The translations under genes were made by a program, and so were the position numbers. Under the pieces are notes generated by a model. That model worked only from the letters and a program-made list of their open reading frames with translations. It made no database searches and had not been told where the DNA came from. Positions 1 through 10,562 of a stretch of DNA of 64,000 nt are shown here, in pieces. How positions within the stretch are numbered: the first letter of the stretch is position 1; every line of letters begins with the position of its first letter. Source of the DNA: Talpa occidentalis (taxonomy: Eukaryota; Chordata; Mammalia; Eulipotyphla; Talpidae); the NCBI RefSeq assembly GCF_014898055.3, contig NW_023601543.1, positions 58,730,806 to 58,794,805 of the forward strand. The letters are read 5' to 3'.

Positions 1-777
1 AATTCAAAAGGACACCTGCACCCCTATGTTTTTATAGCAGCACTATTTACAATAGCTAGCTATGGAAACAACCCAGATGCCCAAAATAGATGACTGGATC
101 AAGAAGATACGGTACATATACACCGTGGAATATTACTCAGCAATCAAAAAAGATAAACTCATGCAATTTGCAGCAACATGGATGGAGCTGGAAGGGATCA
201 TGCTTAGTGAAATAAGCCAGAAAGAAAAAGAAAAATACCAGATGGTCTCAGTCATAGCAGGAATTTATTTTTTAAAAGATTTATTTATATATTTGTTTGT
301 TTGTTTGTTTATATATACATACAAGCACTGGGTACAGTCAGAAGCGTGGGAGGGTGAGAGGATTCAACAGAGCCAGAGGGGAGAGCAGAGCAGGCAGACT
401 GACGAAGTACACTGGAGGGGAGCAGTGGGCGGCCAAAGAGGTCTGCACGCCATGTGGGACTGCAGAGGCTGCGGGCCGCTTTGCAACTCAGCGCTCAATG
501 GCTACACCACCACAGGTGGCCCTCATAGCAGGAATTTAGAAAACCTAAATAAGGGACCAGGAAAAATTCTAATTATAATAAAGTAAAAAATCAAAATCAA
601 CAAGCAACTATAAACCAGAGACACACTGGGGGGTGGAGAGGGAGAAGGGAGTAGGATCAAAACAAGGGAGGTGGGAATTATATGTGGGCTATAACCAAGA
701 TGAAAATGCATACATTGTGCAAAAATGAAAAATGATGTAAAAATATATATAAAATAAAAAAAATGAAAAAGAAAAAG
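1..777 (+). mobile_element. LINE-1 3' end, interrupted by a SINE
   Basis: The C-terminal end of L1 ORF2 (DDWIKK, EYYSAIKKDK, ISQKEKEKYQ, then stop after the IAGI region) runs in sense orientation. The 3' UTR resumes at 539 and ends in an A-rich tail near 750-777. The element enters from outside the window, so its 5' end is unknown. A SINE with a 16-bp duplication splits it at 252-538. Its 3' UTR is the type containing ACCAAGATGAAAATG and CATTGTGCAAAAATG, shared with copies at 25354 and 47876 but not with those at 3306, 10563, 11777 or 20154. Confidence 0.93.
268..522 (-). mobile_element. tRNA-related SINE inside L1
   Basis: Antisense copy: the head is at 522 and the A/T-rich tail at 268. It is flanked by the 16-bp direct repeat TCATAGCAGGAATTTA at 252-267 and 523-538, which is L1 sequence. 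The SINE therefore inserted after the L1. The body is more diverged than most other copies in the window. Confidence 0.93.
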
Positions 778-1051
778 TTTTGAGTTTTTGTACTTGTGGA
801 GTTGACCCTCTTGTTTAAAGCTACATCAAACGTCAAAGGAACCTCATCCATTTTTTTCTGTAAAAGTTAAAAACTAAGTTCTTTCATGACATTAGTCATA
901 TGCCTGTGAAATCAGTGATTCCTTATTAGCTGATGTTTTATGTTCAGTTTTTCTGGTGTACATACGCAGTAAGCTATTTCTCTTTGTAATCTGGAACTAG
1001 ATTGCACAATAATCCAGTAAAATAATCAGTGCCTGTGTTGCTCTCCATTGT

Positions 1052-1112
<61 letters not shown>

Positions 1113-1800
1113 CTGAACTTTTTGAGTTTAAAAAACACCTTAATGCCATGTTTTAATTCCTTGTAGTTATGACCTCCTAACAGTTCCTTATCAGAAGATA
1201 TCCTCTGGATCTAGAAGATGAAAATTTGTCATTCATGTTTTATCCAAGTGTCTGTTATTTCTCACCAAAAGACCCCTCTGTAGTCCAAATTTCTTATTAG
1301 TTCTCAAAGTTATGGCACTGACCATAAGCTCAATGTCATAGCAATGATTCTGTCCCCTAATGCCATGTGCTGCAGTGGTAATGAATATGAATCTAAAGTA
1401 TTTGGGCAGCTGCTCACACTCTTCCCTGAGTTAGCATGTGTCCTACTGCTTGGTCTATTTTGCTGAAAAATCTCAAGATGGTGCTCACCTTGTATCTTTT
1501 CTGGGGTGTTTTATATTACCAATTGTACCTTTAGGCGGCTGCAGCAGCATCACCTTCACTGCTTCCCTTTCATCTTTACAATGGGCACATTGGGCCCAAG
1601 TAGGGAAGGGAAGGTTTTATAAGTATATAAAAACCCTATTGTCATCTAATAACATTTCTAGGCATGTTGGTGATGATTACTGGGAGAGAGCGTGAGGGTA
1701 TTTCCAATAGCTAAGAAATTTGCAGATATAAACCTCCCATAGGGAAAAAACTTCTGTTTTCCCCCTACTCTCAATATTCATACTGGACCATGACCATATG
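778..1800. other. Intron 1 stretch without recognised genes
   Basis: AT-rich intronic sequence. Apart from the TG/AG microsatellite at 1049-1109 I recognise no repeat family, exon or RNA. The short open frame at 1438-1695 has no recognisable domain and no splice context, so I do not call it coding. Confidence 0.6.
1049..1109. repeat. Compound (TG)n(AG)n microsatellite
   Basis: About 14 TG units are followed directly by about 16 AG units. This compound dinucleotide array is likely polymorphic in length. Confidence 0.97.
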
Positions 1801-1910
1801 TTTTTTAATATGTGCCATTCTCACTGGTGTAAGATGGTATCTCATGGTAGTTTTGATTTGCATTTCCCTGATTACAAGTGATGCTGAACATTTTTTCATA
1901 TGCCTGTTGG
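1801..1910 (-). mobile_element. Internal L1 ORF2 fragment, 110 bp
   Basis: An internal antisense piece of L1 ORF2 that reads as identical over 110 bases to 3989-4098. It has neither a 3' UTR nor a poly(A)/poly(T) end, so it is not an ordinary target-primed insertion. Its right end runs into the LTR with the shared bases TGTTGG (1905-1910). Confidence 0.85.
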
Positions 1911-2682
1911 GATTTCCCACACCAAGCAATTCTCTACTTTCCAGCGAATACTGATTCGGTGTCCTACAATTTAGTTCAACTCTGATGCTATCTATCCAAC
2001 GATAGCATCAGATCTCACAGGCCAAGGACTCTCACAACAGTCCCCAGCCACTTTCTGAGGCCAGTCACAGTGCAGGTTGTCACCTGTGCTTCTGACAGAT
2101 TGGCAGTAAATCCCAGGCCCCCTCCTTGGGTTTAGTCATTTGCTAGAATGGCTCAAAGAACTCAAGGAAAATACTAAGCTTGTTATATCACTAGTTTATT
2201 ATAAAAGGATCTGACTCAGGAATAACCAGGTGGAAGGGATGCATAGGGACATCGGGCAAGGTACATGGGAGAAGTGCAGGGCTTCCATCCCCCTATCCAG
2301 GGGTGCCACCATCCCCACACCTTCACATATTCACAAATGCAGAAGCTCTCTGATCCCCTGTACTTCGGGGATTTTTGTGGAGGCTCCACCATGTAGGCAG
2401 GATTGATTAAATAATTGGCCATTAGCAACTGATTCACCACTAGGCCCTCTCCTCATCCTGCAGGTTGGGGGTAGGGTTAGATTTTAAGTGCTAACTCAGA
2501 CCACTGGCTTGGTTCTCCCTGGCAGCCAGCCCCCCTCCTGAGGCTAATGTTGGAATCCCCCTTCTTCCTCCCACCTGTCATCTCATTAGCATACAAAAAA
2601 ATTTAGATTTCAAGGGTTTTAGGAGTGGACCAAAAAAGGGGGATGAAGACCAAATATGGATTTATTGCATCACAATATCACA
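1905..2682 (-). mobile_element. Solo LTR of an old endogenous retrovirus-type element
   Basis: About 780 bp that begins TG and ends CA. Read on the minus strand it begins TGTGATATTGTGATGC and carries an AATAAA polyadenylation signal (complement of TTTATT near 2195-2200). The layout fits a solo LTR in antisense orientation to SLC9A7. I recall the same body from mammalian LTR consensus sequences but cannot name the family with certainty. No internal viral genes adjoin it and no clear flanking duplication is visible. Confidence 0.72.
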
Positions 2683-2751
2683 CCTCTTTTGTTAGAATAG
2701 TGGTCATGAAGACCCTATGCTAGTATCGTTCAATTTTTTATTTTTTAAATG

Positions 2752-3030
2752 TCATTTATTTATTTAAAGATTTATTTATTTATTTATTTATTTGTACAAG
2801 CACTGGGTACAGTCAGAAGCGCGGGAGGGTGAGAGAATTCACCAGAGCCAGAGCAGGGAGCAGAACAGGCAGACCAACAAAACACCCTGCTGAGGGGAGC
2901 AGCAGTGGGCAGGCGAGGTCTTCCTGCCTTGTGGGACCCTGGCCCCGCGGCCGGGTATTGAACCAGCACTGCAGAGGCTGTGGGCAGCTTCGCAACCTAG
3001 CGCTCAACCGCTGCGCCACCGGGGAGGCCC
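2752..3030 (-). mobile_element. tRNA-related SINE
   Basis: Near full-length antisense copy: the head (complement GGGCCTCCCCGGTGGCGCAG) ends at 3030 and the (TTTA)n tail starts near 2752. Possible degenerate duplication GTTCAATTTTT (2728) / GTTTAATTTTT (3033), too weak to be sure. Confidence 0.95.
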
Positions 3031-3305
3031 TTGTTTAATTTTTAGTTAACTCTACTAATAAAGGGATTTGTACAATAAAGAAACGGAATTATATGAGCAG
3101 CTATGGATTTGGGAGGACAGTCTTCTATAAATGACTTACTTTGGTTTACTAATAAAACTATTCAACTTAAATCATGTCACATGCAGCCTCAGGACTCCAG
3201 AGATTATCCTATAATAGGACAAATGTTGAAGGACCATTGAATTACCTTTCTTGTATAACATTTCATCAAAAATAATTAGCTTCTTGTTAGAAGAAGCTAA
3301 CTTCT

Positions 3306-4136
3306 TTTTTTTAATTTTTTAAATTTTTTTCTGCATTTAATTTAATTTTATTTATTTTTTAAATAAAATTTATTTTTATATTCCCCATACAATTGCAATC
3401 CCCTTTTTTGACCCCAATCCCTCCCCTCCCACCCCCACCCCCCATAGAGTGTCTCTGGTTCATAGTTTTTTGTTGATTTTGATTTTCACTTTCTTACAGT
3501 TATTCATTTTCCTGGTCCCTTATTTAAGTTTTCTAGATTCCTGCTATGAGTGAGACCGTCCGGTATTTTTCTTTTTCTTTCTGGCTTATTTTCGCTGAGC
3601 ATGATCCCTTCCAGCCCATCCATGTTGCTGCAAATTGCATGTGTTTATCTTTTTTGAATGCTGAGTAATATTCCATGGTGTATACGTACCACATCTTCTT
3701 GATCCAGTCATCTATTTTTGGGCATTTGGGTTGTTCCCAAAGCTTAGCTATTGTAAACAGTGCTGCTATAAACATAGGGGTGCAGGTGCTCTTTGGAATT
3801 GATGTTTCTGTGTCCTTTGGGTAAATACCTAGGAGTGGAATTGCTGGATCATATGGAAGCTCTATGTTTAGTAGGTCCAGAAATCTCCACACAGCTCTCC
3901 ATAGTGGTTGGACCAGTTTGCACTCCTACCAACAGTGCAGGAGAGTTCCTTTTTCTCCACAACCTCGCCAACATTTGTTGTTGCTAGTTTTTTTAATATG
4001 TGCCATTCTCACTGGTGTAAGATGGTATCTCATGGTAGTTTTGATTTGCATTTCCCTGATTACAAGTGATGCTGAACATTTTTTCATATGCCTGTTGGCC
4101 ATTTGCATTTCCTCTTCAGAGAAGTTTCTTTTTAGC
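3306..4136 (-). mobile_element. 5'-truncated young L1, antisense
   Basis: About 830 bp holding the poly(T) end, the 3' UTR (complement of TATGGGGAATATAAAAATAAA) and the end of ORF2. The ORF2 reading frame is open at 3533-3892 with [30 protein letters not shown] and a stop after LIAGI. It is bounded by the perfect 18-bp duplication TAGAAGAAGCTAACTTCT at 3288-3305 and 4137-4154. The truncation removes the endonuclease and reverse transcriptase, so the copy is inert. Confidence 0.96.
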
Positions 4137-4232
4137 TAGAAGAAGCTAACTTCTAACGAGTTAACTAACTTGTTTGACTGCCTAACTACGGAATAAAATG
4201 AGAATAAAAAACAATTCTGAGTTTGAGCTGAA

Positions 4233-5760
4233 GCAGAGCATGAACCTGGAGCGCCCTCAGCCTCCCTCCTGCTGCTGGAGGCCTTGTCACCATCACACCA
4301 AAGGAGGAGTGAAGACCTCAGTCACCATCCCCATCACCACAACCATGAGACACAGCCCACCTACTGCCCCCCAATGCTGCCACCACTCAGTGTGACTCCA
4401 TGGGCAGAGGCAGAGAAAGTGGCAGGAGACTGGCGGCCACCAGTGAGGACAACAAGGTCATCATGGTGAAAGTTAGGGGAACAGTAAAATGGTTCAGTGT
4501 AAGAAACAAATGTGTTTTCAGTCACAGGAATGACATCAAACAATATTTATTTGTATACCAGACTGTCACAAAGAAATAGCCCCCAGGAAGCATCTCCACA
4601 GTACAGGGGAAAGGGAAATGGTAGAATTTGATGTTACTGAAGAAGAAAAGGATGTGGAGGCAGCAAATATTGCAGGCTTTGGTGGTGTTCCAGTGCTAGG
4701 CAGTAAATAACCTGCAGGGTGTAATCATTAGAGCTATTACTGCTGCTATGAGGGTCCTCCATTTGCTCACCAGCAAGATATGCAGGATAAAGAGAATGGG
4801 GAAGAAGTGGGATTGTAGCACACCCTTGAAGACCAGGCCCAGCAGTGTACGGCTCATTTCATACACAGACCCTATGGGCATCAACCACAGTATCCCAGTC
4901 TTTCTGTACAGGGAGAAATGATGAAGAGTTCTGGCAGTCAGGGTGCAGGAGAAGAACGTAGATCAGAGAGACAGACCATTTATGGGAGCTATAGACCAAC
5001 ATGCCCCAGGGCCTCTCCTCGCCTTAGATGGTAATGAAGAGGAGCAGGAAAATCAAAGAGACCAAGGTCAGCAGCCACTTCAATGTAAGTGGCCCTACAA
5101 TTTCAGTTACCAGAAAAGATTCACAGAAAACCCTAAAACTATAGATGACAGAGACTAAACTGGGAAGTCTGCTCCACGGCCAAGCAGGGAGCCACTGAGT
5201 AAGTAGGGGTTTACCATTTCTGCCATCATCCTGGTTAGTCACCTAACAAGATAAAGTGACTATGAAATCCCAATGTTGCCTCAAAAATGAAAAAAATGAA
5301 ATAGAATAAAATAAAATTAATATTGAAATGGGAAAGATAGCAATAATTCCATGAAAAAACAAATTGTGAGTTTAAGTATTCAGTACATACCTGCATCTAT
5401 TGGTAAATTTGAATGATTATAACATAAAAAAGTCACTGAGTGGAACATTATGTAGTCACTAAAATGATAATTATCAGGTAATTTGTTTCACTTTAGAAAT
5501 GGAAAAAATAAAAATTATGCACCTACCTATTGTATCTGCAACAGTACAAAATGTGTAGGCAATGTAAACAAATACTGAAGTGTAAAATGCTGATATAAAA
5601 GTAAGATAGTCATTTTTTTTAAAAATGAAAAAAATGCTTCCTATAAGGTCAACTTGAGATTAAGAACATCATTTTTACATTGTAATAAAATTTTACAACT
5701 TGATTTTTCCACAAAAGTCAGAAAACTACAAATATCTATTCATGTGGTTCTATAATGATC
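4233..5760 (+). pseudogene. YBX1P: YBX1 processed pseudogene
   Basis: An intronless, decayed copy of Y-box binding protein 1 mRNA. The 5' UTR match (CACCATCACACC, then CAACCATGAG at 4339-4350) is followed by the cold-shock region [10 protein letters not shown] near 4480 and FVYQT near 4545. Next come the DGNEE/GQQP/NPK C-terminal region around 5028-5158 and a 3' UTR match from 5205 to about 5745. Several frames must be used, and a stop follows the KK that precedes the NNPRK position, so the copy is dead. Introns of the parent are absent, which indicates retrotransposition. The high divergence implies age. The 3' UTR stretch at 5280-5640 is the least certain part. Confidence 0.9.
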
Positions 5761-6316
5761 ATAATAAGCATACAGACAAGTTTTGACTTAAAGAATTGTA
5801 CTTTTCTAGATTTTATATATTATTTGTTATTCAACATTTTGTGAGTTTCACAAGTCTTGGTGTTGAGGCATTATAGAGCATTATACATAGAATATAGTAA
5901 ATGTTCTTTCTCTTTCTCATGTCACTTTCTACATTAAATGGTAAAATGAGATGAGGGCGCATTTCAACATTCTGTCTTTTAATGTTATTAGCAAGAAAAC
6001 AAATATCTAGACAAGTCTAAAGTTTTCCTCCAAAGAGAGAATTGTAGGAAGTGTCCAGTGGTTATTTATGTTCTTTGCACATTTCACTTGCTTTTCCTCG
6101 GGCACGTGTGACTCATGTCCAGCACCAGGGGAGCAGCACTCCTCTCCAGTCATGGAATTGAAGGGTTATCCACAATTTTGCTGGGGTTTCTTTCCTAAAG
6201 GGAAAATTGTACTAAGAACAGAATGAGACTTAAAGACTTGTAGCTAATTATTTTAGGAGTATCATAGCCACAGCCCCAGTAAGCCAGCTCTGCCATCCCT
6301 GACTCATGATTAAGAA
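5761..6316. other. Intron 1 stretch, nothing recognised
   Basis: AT-rich intronic sequence. I see no exon, RNA gene or recognisable repeat here. Confidence 0.5.
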
Positions 6317-6327
6317 AAACTGTACCA

Positions 6328-6596
6328 GGGCCTCCCCTGGTGGCGCAGCAGTTGAGAGCTGGGCTGCGAAGCTGCCCGCAGCCTCTGCAGCACCGGTTCG
6401 ATCTCCAGCCACCAGCGAGGGTCCCACATGGCACGACAGACCTCTCCTGCCGTGCCCACTGCTCCCCTCAGCAGTGTGTTTCGTCAGTCTGCCTGCTCTG
6501 CTCCCCGCTCTGGCTCTGGTGAATTCTCTCACCCTCCCGGCTTCTGACTGTACCCAGTGCTTGGATAAGTAAATAAATAAATAAATCTTTAAAAAA
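6328..6596 (+). mobile_element. tRNA-related SINE, sense
   Basis: Sense copy with head GGGCCTCCCCTGGTGGCGCA and box B-like GGTTCGATC. It ends in (AAAT)n and ATCTTTAAAAAAAG. The flanking duplication AAACTGTACCA lies at 6317-6327 and 6975-6985. The downstream copy sits beyond the GGAA array, so the array belongs to the insertion. Confidence 0.95.
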
Positions 6597-6973
6597 AGAA
6601 AGAAAGAAAGAAAGAAAGGAAGGAAGGAAGGAAGGAAGGAAAGGAAGGAAGGAAGAGAAGGAAGGAAGGAAGGAAGGAAGGAAGAAGGAAGGAAGGAAGG
6701 AAGGAAGGAAAGGAAGGAAGGAAGGAGGAAGGAAGGGAAGGAAGGAAGGAAGGAAGAAGGAAGGAAGGAAAGGAAGGAAGGAAGGAAGGAAAGGAAGGAA
6801 GGAAGGAAGGAAAGGAAGGAAGGAAGAGGAAGGAAGGAGGAAGGAAGAAAGGAAGGAAGGAAGGAAGGAAGGAAGGAAGAAGGAAGGGGAAGGAAGGAAG
6901 GAAGGAGGAAGGAAGGAGAGGAAGGAAGGAAGGAAAGGAAGGAAGGAAGGAAGGGAAAGGAAGGAAAGAAAAA
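6597..6973 (+). repeat. GGAA/GAAA microsatellite grown from the SINE tail
   Basis: About 377 bp of almost pure purine: AAAG units change into GGAA units with occasional slips (GGAAA, GGAGGAA). It lies between the SINE poly(A) and the 3' target duplication. GGAA is the core of ETS-factor sites. The open frames read through it on the minus strand (FLPSFLPS repeats) are composition artefacts. Confidence 0.97.
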
Positions 6974-6985
6974 CAAACTGTACCA

Positions 6986-7538
6986 AGGGTGCTCAGCTCC
7001 TAAAGGGATGTAATTACTTTCTCCATGATACCCAGTGCTTGAAATGATCTAAGCCAAAGCATTCTCCCCTCCGCCCCTCCTCCCTCTGCTGTGTGGCAAA
7101 GTTAGTTGCATTCCTAGCAGCTAGAAATTCCCACAGCCTGGTGTTTGTAGGCAGATGGTGGCAAGACTGGCTTGAGGCTGCTGGTGGTACAGATGAAGGA
7201 GCTTGTGTTTTGTGCTGCCCTTGCTTGAAAACCCTTGCTTCTTCCCCCTCTTTCTCCACCAAAAGCCTGAGAAATGACATGAGATCAGTTGTTAAAAGTG
7301 CCATAATAACTCCCAAAGGCACTGCCCTACCTTGTTCAGTTGCCTGAGCGACTTAAACCAGGATAGATAGATGCTTAACCTCTTTATAGGGCGGTGCAAT
7401 TGCTCCTAAAATACATACACTGTGGCTGTTCTCTTAGATTACTTTGGAGTTTCTTTGCTGTTGCAAATCAACTGTGTCATTATTTCCACACACTGTTTGT
7501 CCTTCCACAGGCCTGATGTTTTTTCCACTCTCTTTCAG
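6986..7538. other. Intron 1 end, upstream of exon 2
   Basis: Unique-looking intronic sequence ending in a pyrimidine tract and CAG acceptor. No repeat family or additional exon recognised. Confidence 0.55.
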
Positions 7539-7738
7539 GGCTCATCGTCGGTGTGATCCTGAGGTACGGCACCCCCGCCACCAGTGGCCATGACAAGTCA
7601 CTCAGTTGCACTCAGGAAGACAGAGCCTTCAGCACCTTGTTAGTGAATGTCAGCGGGAAGTTCTTTGAATATACCTTGAAAGGAGAAATCAGCCCTGGCA
7701 AGATCAACAGTGTGGAACAGAATGACATGCTGAGGAAG
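7539..7738 (+). CDS. SLC9A7: SLC9A7 exon 2
   Basis: The 200-nt exon lies between CTCTTTCAG and GTGAGCTG. Its first two bases complete a split codon, then it reads [16 protein letters not shown] and on to [12 protein letters not shown], ending on a codon boundary. It covers the end of an N-terminal membrane segment and the following luminal loop. The loop contains an NVSG sequon that could be glycosylated and the typical YTLKGEIS stretch of NHE6/7. The wording favours NHE7 over NHE6. Confidence 0.97.
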
Positions 7739-8975
7739 GTGAGCTGGGGCCACACTTGTCCTGACATGGTTTTTGATGTTCCAGTCCTGTCTTGACCTTG
7801 TGGAAAGAAATCCTTTTAGTCTTCCGGGACATCGGTAGCATTTATGGCTCTCAGTTTTGCTAGCAAGTTTGTGGGCTATGATGACAAGAAGGAACCAAAT
7901 TTGAACTCTCAGTGTTGTTCGAGTCAGTCCAAACATTACTTTTTATTTGATCTTGTGGGTAGCTAAACTATTCCACAGGAGAAAGGATTCTATATCTCCT
8001 TACTTGAGTGATTTCCAGGATAAGCAAGGCATCAGTATCTATCCGTATACATCTTATCACCCTGTGGACGCAGGCTTAATGGCAGGAAGGCTTCTTTGTG
8101 TGGAAGCTCTGGGAGATTCAGGTTATGTGGAACCCCTTTTAACACACCATGGTGCTAATGTGTAGAAAGGCTTACACTCTACGGCAGAGTATAGATGGTG
8201 CTCCAAAAATTAAATTATTGGTATTTTCAGAATCTACCCTAATTAATCTTTGAAGAAAATTGTCAAACTGGGGCATTAAACATGCCCATATCCTCTGTGT
8301 CCCAGCTGTGCTAGTAAGCTCTTTGCTCTGATCTCTTCATAAGAATACATGGGCTTTCCATAAACATTTGTGAAATTAAAGGCCACACTAATGGCTGTTT
8401 TGAAATGGTTCCTTGAGTCCTTTAAACTGTATACAGTGGGGGGGGGGCGGAGATCCCAGTCCATTTCCATATTTTACATCATAATAGATGAAGTTGACTT
8501 TATTATCTTTAGAAAACTGTTTATTCAGATCCTCACTGTTTAAACTTTTGCCTCACAAAACAAAGGAGAGAGAATAAAGAAGGCTGAGATTGTTGTGAGT
8601 TAAGGGTGAGGAGGCAAGTTGAAGCAGCCTGGTTAACATAAAGAGTATTGAGTGGTAGAGCAGGTGTCAGGACACTTGTGCTGGTCAGAACTAACTGGAT
8701 TTGGTGACTTTTGACAAGTTACACTCCCTCTGGCCCCAGTGTCCTCATACAGGGTAGGTATTGGCCAACACCCTTCTCATTGGAACATTCCCTGCATGGC
8801 AGACTACTCTTCAGAAAGAAGATGGAATAAAACATAATTTGAGAAACTGGTCTGCTTCTAATTAGGGTGATTAACATTCCTGGTTTTTATAGAGAAGCAC
8901 TAACTTTAAAAACACCAAAGATTTAGAATAATTGAAATAGAAGCCAATTAATCTACCAACACAAATTAATTCTTT
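7739..8975. other. Intron 2, first part
   Basis: Mostly unassigned sequence. A weak MIR-like patch (GACTTTTGACAAGTTACACTC and flanks) lies at about 8645-8760. A G9 run is at 8439-8447. No exon seen. Confidence 0.5.
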
Positions 8976-8990
8976 AAAAAGGTTAGGAGG

Positions 8991-9378
8991 ATAACAGTTG
9001 TCTGATATATTTTGGTGCTCCTTCGTTTGGTGAGTATATGTTAATGAGTGTTATTTCTTCTTGAAGTATTGTCCCCTTGATCATAATGTAGTGACCATTG
9101 GGGTCTCTTTTTATCTTTTTGAGTTTGAAATCTGTTTTATCTGATATAAGTATAGCTGTTCCTGCTTTCTTTTTTGGTCCATTTGCTTGTAGGATTGTTT
9201 TCCATCCTTTAGCTTTGAGCCTATTTTTATCTTTTGTAGCTAAATGTGTTTCCTGGAGACAGCAAAAGGTTGGGTTTTGTTTCTTAATCCAGGCTGCAAC
9301 TCTGTGTCTTTTTATTGAAGAGTTTAGTCCATTTACATTTAGAGTTAATATTGATATGTTAGCATCTGTATTTGCCAT
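8991..9378 (-). pseudogene. L1 ORF2, N-terminal endonuclease fragment
   Basis: About 129 codons from ATG at 9376-9378 to the break at 8991. The endonuclease start is clear: LTLNVNGLNSSIKRHRV, CCLQETHL (with the metal-binding glutamate) and SDKTDFK. It stops after PNEGAPKYIRQLL where the inverted segment ends, so most of the endonuclease and all reverse transcriptase are missing here. Confidence 0.95.
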
Positions 9379-9408
9379 TGTGTTTGTCTTTCCTTTGATT
9401 TTATTTAT

Positions 9409-10521
9409 TTATTCTTTTAATAACTTTTTTTTTTTTTGGCCTTCTTTCATTGTTATTCGTCCCTCTGAGGTTCTGGCTTTAGGACTCCTTGTAGTATTTT
9501 TTTGGAGTGGGGGTTTAGTTGCAATGAAATTCCGGAGTTTCTGTTTGTCTGGGAAGGTCCATATTCTTTCTTCAAAGAGAAAGGAGAGCTTTGCGGGATA
9601 GAGAATTCTTGGTTGGCATCTGTTTTCTTGGAGTCTGTTGACTATGTCCCTCCATTCTCTCCTTGCCCGTAGTGTTTCTTCGGAGAAGTCTGATGTCAGC
9701 CTGATTGGCTTTCCTTTGAATGTTACCTGTTTCTTCCCTCTTGCCAGCTTCATTATTTTTTCCTTGTCCTGGATTCTTGGGAGCTTTACTATTATGTGTC
9801 TTGCTGTATTTTTCCTTTCGTCGTGGAAGTTTGGTGTTCTTCTTGCTTCTTGTATATCAATTTTCAGCTCCTTCTTCACATTTGGGAAGTTCTCTTCAAT
9901 TATCTCTTTGAATATTTTCTCTGTTCCTACATCTCTCTCCTCTCCTTCTGGTATTCCTATAACTCTTATATTTCCTTTCCTCATGGAGTCAGATAGTTCC
10001 CGAAGTCTTTCTTCGTTCTTTTTCCTTTGTACTTCTCTTTCCTTTTCTGTTTTAGTTCTTTTTATTTCTGTGTCTTCAAGATTACTTATTCGTTCTTCCA
10101 TTTCATCTATTCTGCTTTCATTGCTTTTCCCAGAATTCTTTAGTTCTTCCATTAATTCTTTGATCTCCTGCATTTCTTTTACTTCCCTCTTTAGGGACTC
10201 AATTTCATTCTTCTGACCATTGTTTTCCCTCTCTAGGGACTCAATTGCATTCTTCTGATCGTTGATTATTTTTCCCTTATCATTGTTTTCCTTTATGACT
10301 TCTGTCAGTTTTTTAATCACGGCAATTTTAAATTCTCTTTCTGGAAGGCTCAGAAGTTCTTCCAAGTTACTGTCGTTGCAATCTGGGGGCTGCTTTTCTT
10401 TTTGTGGTGTGCTTTTTCCCTGGGGAGTTGCTAGGTTGCGTGTGGTTCTTCTCCTCCCTACTGTCTGTTTTCTAATTTGCCGTATGCGTTGGGACACTGT
10501 GTAGTTGGGACTGGCCGGCAT
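9409..10521 (-). CDS. L1 ORF1, intact reading frame (inverted, likely not expressed)
   Basis: A 370-residue open frame from ATG at 10519-10521 (MPASPNYTVSQRIRQ). The longer frame to 10563 would need a TTG start at the inversion junction. Residues about 60-180 are a charged coiled-coil region (ESLERENNGQKNEIESLKRE, MEERISNLED). After it comes the RRM-like centre (NIRVIGIPEG, EENFPNVKK) and the C-terminal domain (KGKPIRLTSDFSEETLRARR, PAKLSF). ORF1p is the L1 RNA-binding trimer. This copy is cut off from its promoter, with only about 41 bp of 5' UTR, and is antisense to SLC9A7. The intact frame shows the insertion is young. Confidence 0.93.
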   Translation of the reverse strand: MPASPNYTVSQRIRQIRKQTVGRRRTTRNLATPQGKSTPQKEKQPPDCNDSNLEELLSLPEREFKIAVIKKLTEVIKENNDKGKIINDQKNAIESLERENNGQKNEIESLKREVKEMQEIKELMEELKNSGKSNESRIDEMEERISNLEDTEIKRTKTEKEREVQRKKNEERLRELSDSMRKGNIRVIGIPEGEERDVGTEKIFKEIIEENFPNVKKELKIDIQEARRTPNFHDERKNTARHIIVKLPRIQDKEKIMKLARGKKQVTFKGKPIRLTSDFSEETLRARREWRDIVNRLQENRCQPRILYPAKLSFLFEERIWTFPDKQKLRNFIATKPPLQKNTTRSPKARTSEGRITMKEGQKKKKLLKE

Positions 10522-10562
10522 CTTGGGTGAGCTTCTCTGCTCTCCTCTGGTTCCTCCAGCCA

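Noticed and set aside
6248..6976. 242-residue open frame on the minus strand with FLPSFLPS repeats
   Set aside because: It is the complement of the GGAA array plus the SINE; low-complexity artefact with no gene structure.
1..7538. Promoter or CpG island of SLC9A7
   Set aside because: No CpG-rich region outside SINE bodies; the first exon must lie upstream of the window.
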